From the NCBI RefSeq assembly GCF_003614185.1, contig NZ_KZ987724.1, positions 5,508,135-5,572,134 on the forward strand: a DNA stretch of 64,000 bases, in the 5' to 3' direction. The notes under the pieces are model-generated. The model did not search any database. It saw only the letters and a program-made list of their open reading frames with translations, and had not been told where the DNA came from. The position numbers and the translations under genes are program-made. The stretch's first letter is position 1; each line of letters starts with the position of its first letter. Positions 26,824 through 34,408 of the stretch are shown in pieces. Source of the stretch: Paenibacillus aceti (GTDB lineage Bacteria; Bacillota; Bacilli; Paenibacillales; Paenibacillaceae).

Positions 26824-28278
26824 TTGGCTACAGAAATAGGTATGAACATCCTAGAGAACAATGGGAATGCAATAGATGCCGCTATTGCTGTTTCCTACGC
26901 AATAGGGGTAGTTGAGCCTTATTCATCTGGTATAGGTGGAGGGGGAGTAATGTTGGTTAGTCCTCCTAATGAAGCTCCTATTATGATTAATTATCGTGAG
27001 ATTTCATCATTTGATGAAGAACGATTATCATCGGATGTAGGTATTCCTGGATTCGTTAAAGGATTGGAACACATTCATCAAAAAATGGGAACTATCAGTA
27101 TGGAGGAACTATTAAGACCTTCAATTGAACTGGCTACATATGGATTTCCAATAGGTGAAATCTTAGCAAAACAACTAAAAAATGCAACTCATTTAAATAG
27201 AGAACAATTGAAACATTTTTTTTCTAACAATCTCCCTCTACGAGAAGGAGATCATTTAATACAGTTGGAATTAGCTGAGACTCTCAAAGATATATCATCA
27301 GGAGGAGCTGAAACCTTTTATTGTGGGAAACTTGCAGAGCAACTATCAGAAGCTAGCGGATTATTATTAAATGATCTAAAGAAGTACAGAGTGGAAGAAA
27401 AAGGAGCACTTACAGGCGAATTCTGTGGTTATGAAATACACTCAGCTCCACTTCCAGCAGGTGGTTGCACACTAATTCAAATTCTTCAAATGGTTGAAAT
27501 GGCTTTAGAGCATGAAGTTAAACTGACATCGGAAACAGATCTAGTTGATTTATTGTGTAAAATTGTAAATATTTGTAATTATGAAGGTATGTCTTTATTG
27601 GGAGATCCTAATCACGTTCATCTAGATGAGAACTACTTAGTGAGTAGTTCGTATTGTAAACAATTACTCGAGAGAACTTTGGATAAGTCATTTAATAACA
27701 ATGTATCAAATAAAAATGCTGATTACAATAATACGACCCATATAGTAATTATGGATAAGAACAACATGATGGTGTCTGTAACAAATTCCATAAGTGGTGT
27801 TTTTGGTTCGGGGACATATGTAAAAGGCTTTTTCCTTAATAATCAACTTAGAAATTTTTCATCAGATCAAAAGTCTCCTAATGCTAAGGTTCCAGGAAAG
27901 AGACCTTTTAGTTTGGTTGCACCATCCATACTAAAAAAAAATAAAACACTATTGGGAATTGGATCAGCTGGTGGTCAACGAATTCCTATTATACTTAGTT
28001 ATATTTTGATCAATTATATAAATAATAAACTATCTATAGAAGAATCGATAAAACTCCCTCGCTTTTACGTAAATTCAAACAAAATCACACTTGAAATAGG
28101 GAATGAAGACATTAAAGGGGATTTAGAAAATAGAGGATATATTGTTGAATTATTAGAAGATAGCTTCTTTTTTGGAGGCGTGAATTCGCTAATTTATGAT
28201 GATAATTTAGGGCAACTTATAGGTGCGGCTGATAGCAGAAGAAATGGGCATTGTATGATAAGTAGTTTGAGTAATTAA
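26824..28278 (+). CDS. Gamma-glutamyltranspeptidase family protein without signal peptide
   Basis: Ntn-hydrolase of the GGT family: hydrolyses or transfers gamma-glutamyl groups after self-cleavage before a Thr. NNGNAIDAAIAVSYAIGVVEP, SSGIGGGG, the cleavage site NTTHIVIMD (Thr 304 from this start), PGKRPFS and GSAGGQRIP are present. No signal peptide is seen, so it should act in the cytoplasm. The homologous reading extends upstream (SSGYYGVSSANR) to a CTG at 26773, while an ATG with GAGG at 26766 is in another frame. Either initiation is CTG or one base was gained near 26,770. It sits between folC-like and ATP-grasp genes, suggesting a gamma-glutamyl intermediate. Confidence 0.85.
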   Translation: MATEIGMNILENNGNAIDAAIAVSYAIGVVEPYSSGIGGGGVMLVSPPNEAPIMINYREISSFDEERLSSDVGIPGFVKGLEHIHQKMGTISMEELLRPSIELATYGFPIGEILAKQLKNATHLNREQLKHFFSNNLPLREGDHLIQLELAETLKDISSGGAETFYCGKLAEQLSEASGLLLNDLKKYRVEEKGALTGEFCGYEIHSAPLPAGGCTLIQILQMVEMALEHEVKLTSETDLVDLLCKIVNICNYEGMSLLGDPNHVHLDENYLVSSSYCKQLLERTLDKSFNNNVSNKNADYNNTTHIVIMDKNNMMVSVTNSISGVFGSGTYVKGFFLNNQLRNFSSDQKSPNAKVPGKRPFSLVAPSILKKNKTLLGIGSAGGQRIPIILSYILINYINNKLSIEESIKLPRFYVNSNKITLEIGNEDIKGDLENRGYIVELLEDSFFFGGVNSLIYDDNLGQLIGAADSRRNGHCMISSLSN

Positions 28279-28308
28279 TTTAGATCAGAATACAGGAGGT
28301 AAATGCAG

Positions 28309-29712
28309 ATGAGCACCTATGAAACCTTAACTTCAGCGTTATCGGAAAATGAAATCTTTAAGGTTCAATATAAACAAGTACTGAAGAATATAAATGATTT
28401 AGGAATAAGTAAGTTTTGTAAATTAATAGATTTAGCTGATCAAGAATTGAAAAATAACTCAGTTCAATTTTTACTGGGATATGGATCTAATTTTTATTTT
28501 CCTGAACCTACTGATGAAAGATATATTCCAGTTGATTGGATACCTAAAATTTTGACTTCAGATCAATTTTCTCTATTAGAAAAGGGGATAGAACAGAGGG
28601 CTAAAACATTTAACTTATTTCTGAATGATTATTACAATGGAAGATCGAGTATTGTCCCCGATGAGATTATCAATACTAGTAAATTTCTATGTGAAGAAAA
28701 TAAGTCCCTTAAGTTCAAATATCAAGTTTACACTCATTTGTATGGAATTGATATGGTTACTTGTGATACAGGAGAAACTTATGTATTGGAAGACAATTTA
28801 GGTCTCCCAGCAGGAATTGGATATCCTCAGATTCTCAGATCTATTAGTAAAAAAGTGATTCCTGAATTATTTGATGGTTATCGCATTTCTGATATCAATA
28901 TGTACTCTTTGGACTTGTATAGGGCTTTAGCATCCTTATCTGATGTTGATAATCCTGTTATAGTCTATGTGCAAAGAGGTCCTGGGGCGGTTGACCATTT
29001 TGAATCACGCTTGTTGGCACAGCATACAAATATTATATTGGCTGACCCAGAAGATCTTCATTACGAGAACAATAGTGAGATATATTTAAAATTAAGTAAC
29101 GGTAAACTTATGAAAATTGACGTTATTTACTTGAGATTAACTGAAAGATTTAAAGATGTTTTTGATTTAATGTCTAGAGCTTTAGTTACTGGTAAAACTG
29201 CTATTGTCACTTTTAGAGGAAATATGTTGCCTGCGGACAAAGCGATTTTTGCTTACATACCAAAGCTAATTAAATATTATTTAAATGAGGAGGCTATTTT
29301 AAAACAACCTGAAACTTATTGGTTAGGAGAAGAAGAACATTTAAAGTGGGCACTTGAAAATATAGATAAGTATGTTATTAAGAGTAGGTCTGGTGTCGGT
29401 GGAAAACAAGTATTAATCGGCCCTGAAGCGAGTAAAGAGAAGATCGAAGAATGGAAGGAAATTATAATTTCTAACCCTAAAGAGTATATAGCTCAAGAGG
29501 TAATAAACTTTAATCAATTTGTAAAATGGGATAAAGAAAAAGATGTGTTGAGTCCTGTCTTTTCTGACCTAAGAATGTTTGGAACAATTGATAGAGATAA
29601 TAGTGTTAAAGTGATGAAAGGTGGAAGCTGTAGATGTTCTTCACCTTCAAGTCGAATTGTTAATATGTCAAGTGGTGGAAAAGTAAAGGATATTTGGGTG
29701 CAAGAACCTTAA
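28309..29712 (+). CDS. Circularly permuted ATP-grasp protein
   Basis: 467 residues of the CP-ATP-grasp type 2 family (former DUF404). Recognisable parts are the N-terminal FNLFLNDYYNG region, VLEDNLGLPAGIGY, VYVQRGPGAVDHFE, KSRSGVGGKQVLIGP, and the end block SDLRMFG with CRCSSPSSRIVNMSSGGKVKDIWV, equivalent to the family's nucleotide/metal loops. Members are predicted carboxylate-amine ligases making small peptides or modifying metabolites. ATG 28309 is 8 bases after GGAGGT. The alpha-E partner follows at once, which is the standard pairing. Confidence 0.85.
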   Translation: MSTYETLTSALSENEIFKVQYKQVLKNINDLGISKFCKLIDLADQELKNNSVQFLLGYGSNFYFPEPTDERYIPVDWIPKILTSDQFSLLEKGIEQRAKTFNLFLNDYYNGRSSIVPDEIINTSKFLCEENKSLKFKYQVYTHLYGIDMVTCDTGETYVLEDNLGLPAGIGYPQILRSISKKVIPELFDGYRISDINMYSLDLYRALASLSDVDNPVIVYVQRGPGAVDHFESRLLAQHTNIILADPEDLHYENNSEIYLKLSNGKLMKIDVIYLRLTERFKDVFDLMSRALVTGKTAIVTFRGNMLPADKAIFAYIPKLIKYYLNEEAILKQPETYWLGEEEHLKWALENIDKYVIKSRSGVGGKQVLIGPEASKEKIEEWKEIIISNPKEYIAQEVINFNQFVKWDKEKDVLSPVFSDLRMFGTIDRDNSVKVMKGGSCRCSSPSSRIVNMSSGGKVKDIWVQEP

Positions 29713-29744
29713 ATAATATCGGTAAAGAAGGACGGTGCATATTT

Positions 29745-30257
29745 ATGGATTTAATGACCAAAAGCAAAGCTGTCAAAATTTTTTTCTTAGGATGGCAAGC
29801 ATCAAAAATTAGTAGTGATATTGACTCGATTATCACTTATTTTATTCAAAATGATCTAAGTAATTATAAAAATACTGATTATCAATGGTGGATGCTATTA
29901 CTTGAAAGATTAGAAGTTCAGAAAGATTGGTTGAGTAATAATATCAAAGACCGAAGTAATTCAGTTGCAATAAAGAATTTCATTGTTAGAGATCTTAGTA
30001 ATCCGAAATCTTTATTAAATTCCCTTTATATATGCAAGGAGTTTTCAAGCGGCACAATTAACATCGAAGTTTATAATGAATTGCATTCAGCTATTGAATA
30101 TCTTAAAAATGTTTCTGAGGAAGAGCTTGATTTGAATTTTATTAAAATTCTTCAGAATATAAAAAAGTATTTAAATGCTGTCATCGGTATTATTTCAAGA
30201 GATGTACCTTATATGCATATAGAAAATGTTATTCAACTAAATGAGTGTTTTGCATAA
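29745..30257 (+). CDS. Short alpha-E domain protein, partner of the ATP-grasp
   Basis: 170 residues, all helical, starting SKAVKIFFLGWQASKISSDIDSIITYF, which fits the WLGRYLERA-type start of alpha-E (former DUF403) proteins. Typical alpha-E proteins are about 300 residues, so this is about half length, perhaps natural or truncated. It follows the ATP-grasp gene by 32 bases, the conserved pair order. A structural or acceptor-binding partner role is inferred. An IS-type transposase lies downstream in the opposite direction. Confidence 0.65.
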   Translation: MDLMTKSKAVKIFFLGWQASKISSDIDSIITYFIQNDLSNYKNTDYQWWMLLLERLEVQKDWLSNNIKDRSNSVAIKNFIVRDLSNPKSLLNSLYICKEFSSGTINIEVYNELHSAIEYLKNVSEEELDLNFIKILQNIKKYLNAVIGIISRDVPYMHIENVIQLNECFA

Positions 30258-30375
30258 TTCCGTTTCAGAGAAGAAGCGATAGCATATTCACTGTCGTTAA
30301 GGGGTAATTTTCGAAAATGGTATTATATGGGTGAAGAAAAGGGCAGACTTGCAGAATTTTAGAACAGCTCGTTTT

Positions 30376-31584
30376 TTAAGCGGCAGCCCGTTTTGAATGA
30401 TGAGAAACGGCGAGCGCAGATGCAAGCAGAACAATGGCATTCAAATACTGGTGAGTTGTGACTTTCTGAATGCCCCGGACATGTGCGGCGTCTGCCGTCA
30501 AATAGGTTTTCAATCGGGAGTTGCAGCGTTCTACGCTGGTTCGTTCATTGTAAAGTTCCTTCCAACGCTTTGTATCCCGATGAGGGATGCTGTATCGCCG
30601 GAGATCATCCTTCGCATTTACTTTGACGACCATTCCATAGTTTGAAGACGAGCAGGCAGCCATGCCAAGCGGACAGTCGACTTTACCCGTGGCATGCGGG
30701 CAGCGAAATTTATGCATATCGCCGTCAACTCCCCAGTATGTCATCGCATAACCCATGGAACAGCACGGTGTTCCGTTCGAGGTCATGCCAGCAGGCGGTT
30801 CCTTCTCCCCCCGCAGATTAAGGGGAATGATGGCTTGTGCCTTGACGTTGCGGGCGGCCTCATAAACTTTCATTTGGTCGTAGCCCGCATCGAGTATGAA
30901 AAATCGTGTGCTCGTCCTGGACGCTGTTTTCTCGATCAGGCCCGGCGCCATTTCTCCATCATTGACATGCGCCGGCGTTACTTCCAAGGCGATCGGCAAT
31001 TCACTTTTCGTATCGACCGCCAGATGAATTTTGTAACCAAACCATGTGATTTTATTGCCGAAGGAATCAATTTTTGCGCCCCAGTTCGCATTACCCGTTT
31101 GCTCGCTTTTGCGTTTGGGCTGCTTTTTCTCGTAAGCGCGGAGAGCGGCGCTGTCTATGGCGACGTTACTGCCTTCTATGATACCTTCCTGCTGACAGCG
31201 TGTGACCAAATCCTCAAAAAGCCGTTTTGCCAAGTCCTTTCTCGTCAGTTCTGAGAAAACTCGGCTTAATGTGGATATGGAAGGAGCTTCTCGATCCAGC
31301 GGAAGACCACACTGATAACGAAACCGGAGATCCGTATCCAAACGCTTATGCAACCCTGAAAAGGTACTTATTCCTTCAAGCGGCGCAGCCAAGAGTGCTC
31401 GTAGAATACCTTGTCTGCAGTATCCCTCAGCGCCTCGGGGTGAACGGCTTCTCAGTTCCTTGGCATACGGTCTCAGATCGAGAGAACTGAAGAAGATCGG
31501 CAATCTCTCCTTGGGTTGAATTTTTAAAAGTTCTTCGAAGGAAAACAGACATTCTTGGAGAATATACAAAGTGACTTCCTCCAT
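30376..31584 (-). CDS. DDE transposase (IS4/IS5-superfamily, DUF772-type N terminus)
   Basis: 402 residues. LRSRSPRGAEGYCRQGILRALLAAPL is the DUF772-type N-terminal region; the DDE core shows NVAIDSAALRAY, HLAVDTKSELPIALEVTP, FFILDAGYDQMKVYE and a C-terminal YNERTSVERCNSRLK with the glutamate. A Cys-rich insert (FRCPHATGKVDCPLG) precedes it. Opposite to the operon and more GC-rich. It interrupts the spacing between the alpha-E gene and the second folC-like gene. I could not define the ends beyond a partial ATTTTCG similarity near 30,315 and 31,650. Confidence 0.85.
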   Translation of the reverse strand: MEEVTLYILQECLFSFEELLKIQPKERLPIFFSSLDLRPYAKELRSRSPRGAEGYCRQGILRALLAAPLEGISTFSGLHKRLDTDLRFRYQCGLPLDREAPSISTLSRVFSELTRKDLAKRLFEDLVTRCQQEGIIEGSNVAIDSAALRAYEKKQPKRKSEQTGNANWGAKIDSFGNKITWFGYKIHLAVDTKSELPIALEVTPAHVNDGEMAPGLIEKTASRTSTRFFILDAGYDQMKVYEAARNVKAQAIIPLNLRGEKEPPAGMTSNGTPCCSMGYAMTYWGVDGDMHKFRCPHATGKVDCPLGMAACSSSNYGMVVKVNAKDDLRRYSIPHRDTKRWKELYNERTSVERCNSRLKTYLTADAAHVRGIQKVTTHQYLNAIVLLASALAVSHHSKRAAA

Positions 31585-31720
31585 CCTTGAGGTTTTTGGG
31601 TTTGGTCACTTGAAAACTTCTCCAAGTTGGGGTGAAGTCCCTTTTTTATGTCCGAAAATCCTTACGGCTCAAGGCCTCAGATTACTGCAAAACGCTCAAA
31701 TAAGTAAGGTGAGGGTTCTT

Positions 31721-33013
31721 ATGAGATATGATGAAGCTTTGAATTACATTTCTCAATTGAGTACTAATATTTCACAACATCGAAGAGAATATATGGAAAC
31801 TATTTTGGGCAAACTTAGAAACCCACATAATAATTTAAAATTCATTCATATCGCAGGTACTAATGGAAAAGGTTCAACTGCTAATTATATTAGTAATATA
31901 TTATCCTCGTCTAATTACAGGGTTGGTTTATTCACATCACCTCATATAGAAAGATGGAATGAAAGAATAAAAATTAACAATGTAGAAATAGCTGATCAAG
32001 ATTTTTCTGAAATTGCAGGATTAACAAAATATGCTGTAGAGCAAATGGTTCTTGAGGGATTGGAGGCTCCTACAATCGCACAATTTCTCACTACAATGGC
32101 ACTTCAATACTTTAATAAAATGCAATGTGATGTAGTTGTATTAGAGACTGGATGTGGAGGAAAAATGGATCCTACCAACGTTATAAGTTCTCCTGAAGTA
32201 GCTGTTATTACAAAAATAAGCTTAGATCATACAAATTATTTTGGGAACTCGATCATTGATATAGCCAAAGAAAAGGCAGGGATAATTAAAGAAAATACAG
32301 ATACAGTTCTTTACCCACAAAGTGAAGAAGTTACCAAGATACTTTTAGATTGTTGTGTATCTAAAAATGCCAAATTACAACAACCAGATTTTAACAAATT
32401 AATTGTAATGGAACAGAATATTGATCGACAAATTTTTTCATATAAAGGATATAAAGGAGTCGAAGTAACCCTTTTAGGTAAGCATCAGATTGAAAATGCT
32501 ATCGTAGCTCTTGAAGCTGCTGAAGTCTTGATAAAAAAGGGCTATAAAATTACGGAGAATACAATCGCTAATGGTCTTAAAAATACAAAATGGCCAGGAA
32601 GAGTTGAACTCTTATGTAAAAATCCTGTTTTCATTCTTGATGGAGCACATAATCTCGATGGTATTGAAGCGCTCGCTAGCTTACTGAAAGAGTATTTCCC
32701 GAATAAAAAGATTATATTTATTTATGGTGGTTTAAGAGGTAAGGATAACGAAAAAATGATTCAAGTACTGGCGCCTTTGGCCGAGAGATTCTTTTTAATA
32801 CCTTATAATTATCACAGGGCTGTGCCACCAAAGGAGATAGCGGAGAAAATTAGTAGCTTTATGGATAATTATAAAGTTTGTATGTCTATTGAGGAGGCTA
32901 TAAAACAAAGCATCAGTACAAGTGTAGACGGTATTGTTTGTGTAGCAGGATCAATGTATTACTTCAAAGAGTTCAAAGACTACTTTAATCATAAAGAAGA
33001 AAAACTTAATTAG
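31721..33013 (+). CDS. FolC-like amino-acid ligase, copy 2
   Basis: 430 residues, same family as copy 1: IAGTNGKGSTANY, TSPHIERWNERI, LETGCGGKMDPTNV, SLDH, KAGIIK, WPGRVE and LDGAHNLDG. Like copy 1 it has Pro in place of the Ala of DATN and a non-Arg residue after GG (Lys). ATG at 31721 follows AAGGTGAGGG. It shares so much with copy 1 (same loops, same C-terminal FKEFxDYF end) that the two look like a duplication. Distinct acceptor or amino-acid specificity is inferred, not shown. Confidence 0.87.
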   Translation: MRYDEALNYISQLSTNISQHRREYMETILGKLRNPHNNLKFIHIAGTNGKGSTANYISNILSSSNYRVGLFTSPHIERWNERIKINNVEIADQDFSEIAGLTKYAVEQMVLEGLEAPTIAQFLTTMALQYFNKMQCDVVVLETGCGGKMDPTNVISSPEVAVITKISLDHTNYFGNSIIDIAKEKAGIIKENTDTVLYPQSEEVTKILLDCCVSKNAKLQQPDFNKLIVMEQNIDRQIFSYKGYKGVEVTLLGKHQIENAIVALEAAEVLIKKGYKITENTIANGLKNTKWPGRVELLCKNPVFILDGAHNLDGIEALASLLKEYFPNKKIIFIYGGLRGKDNEKMIQVLAPLAERFFLIPYNYHRAVPPKEIAEKISSFMDNYKVCMSIEEAIKQSISTSVDGIVCVAGSMYYFKEFKDYFNHKEEKLN

Positions 33014-33070
33014 TCATCTTACAGTGTGACGCACCATTCTGAAGTTATTGAGGGAGAGGGAGAGGCGGAA

Positions 33071-34354
33071 TTGAATTATATTGAAACAATAAACTATTTA
33101 GAGAGCATTGAGAAATTTGGTATTCAACCCGGACTACATCGTATGCATGCTCTCCTTGAGGAAATGGGAAATCCTCAAAAAAAACTGAAATATATTCATG
33201 TTGCAGGTACAAATGGAAAAGGGTCGACTATAACTTTTTTAAATAGTATTTTGACTGAGTCTAAGTATCGAATCGGAGTATACACATCACCGCATATACA
33301 TAAATGGAATGAAAGAATAAAAGTAAATAATCAGTATATAACCGATGAGGAATTTTCAAAAGTTAATTCATATGTAAAGAACAAAGTAACGATACTACTT
33401 CAAAAGGGTTTTGAACATCCTACAACTTTCGAGATTACAACAGCAGCTGCTTTTCAATTTTTCTATGAAAAGAAATGTGAGTTAGTGTTACTTGAAGCTG
33501 GATTAGGTGGTGAGTTTGATGCTACTAATGTAATTGATTTTGCAGAAGTATCTATCATTACAAAAATAAGCTTCGATCATTTAGACATTCTAGGTAGCAC
33601 ATTACGAGAAATTGCTAGGACTAAATCAGGAATTATTAAAGAAGGAACCACCTTAGTTTTACATTCTCAGGATTATGAAGCTGAGAATGAAATAGTAAAA
33701 ACTGTTCAAAATAAAAATGCTTCACTGATAAAACCGAATTTCGATGAAATTAAGGTATTAAAGAGTGATATTGAAGGATTCGTATTTAATTATTCAAATT
33801 TTACCAATCTATTAATAACTATGTTAGGTGAGCACCAAATTAGAAATGCAGTGATAGCTATAAATGCTTGCTTAGCTTTAAATCAAAAAAAAGACTTTAA
33901 GATAAGTGATGATGATATTCGTATTGGAATATCTAAAGCTTATTGGCTTGGAAGAATGGAGGTTATTAATGAAAACCCCTTGGTTATTATAGATGGTGCG
34001 CATAATGAGGATGGAGTTGCTAACCTAGTAAATAGCTTATCCAAATATTTTCCAGACCAAAAAATTAAATTTATTATTGGGGTTTTACAAGATAAAAATT
34101 ACAAAAAAATGATTGAACTAATCTTGCCGATTGCGAGATCAATTTCAACAATTACTCCTTCTAATAATAGAGGACTATCTAGCAAAGTGCTTGCTAAATG
34201 TGTTGAGGATCAACAATTTGATGATATTGATGTTTTTGAAAGTATGCAAGAAGCTATTAGAAGCAGTTTGAATAGTTTGGGAGAGAATGAGGTTATTTGT
34301 ATTATGGGATCTCTTTATATTATTGGTGAAGCAAGAGAGTTCTTTAATAAATGA
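33071..34354 (+). CDS. FolC-like amino-acid ligase, copy 3
   Basis: 427 residues: HVAGTNGKGSTITF, TSPHIHKWNERIKV, LEAGLGGEFDATNV (closest of the three to canonical, though Glu replaces Arg), SFDH, KSGIIKEGT and IDGAHNEDG. More diverged from copies 1 and 2 than they are from each other. TTG at 33071 is 4-8 bases after GAGAGGCGG and gives a normal FolC N terminus; the upstream GTG at 33026 would add 15 acidic residues. It could be the true dihydrofolate/polyglutamate synthase while the other two are specialised. Confidence 0.87.
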   Translation: MNYIETINYLESIEKFGIQPGLHRMHALLEEMGNPQKKLKYIHVAGTNGKGSTITFLNSILTESKYRIGVYTSPHIHKWNERIKVNNQYITDEEFSKVNSYVKNKVTILLQKGFEHPTTFEITTAAAFQFFYEKKCELVLLEAGLGGEFDATNVIDFAEVSIITKISFDHLDILGSTLREIARTKSGIIKEGTTLVLHSQDYEAENEIVKTVQNKNASLIKPNFDEIKVLKSDIEGFVFNYSNFTNLLITMLGEHQIRNAVIAINACLALNQKKDFKISDDDIRIGISKAYWLGRMEVINENPLVIIDGAHNEDGVANLVNSLSKYFPDQKIKFIIGVLQDKNYKKMIELILPIARSISTITPSNNRGLSSKVLAKCVEDQQFDDIDVFESMQEAIRSSLNSLGENEVICIMGSLYIIGEAREFFNK

Positions 34355-34408
34355 ATATTATCAAATATGAACAAATACTAAACTAGAATTTATTTTAGGG
34401 AGGAAAAA

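Noticed and set aside
30397-31490. Plus-strand frames of 82-186 codons
   Set aside because: They lie antisense to an intact DDE transposase, lack ribosome sites and show no family motifs.
31601-31720. N-terminal extension of the second FolC-like protein
   Set aside because: The longer frame runs into IS-flank sequence; ATG 31721 has a good ribosome site and gives the normal family start.
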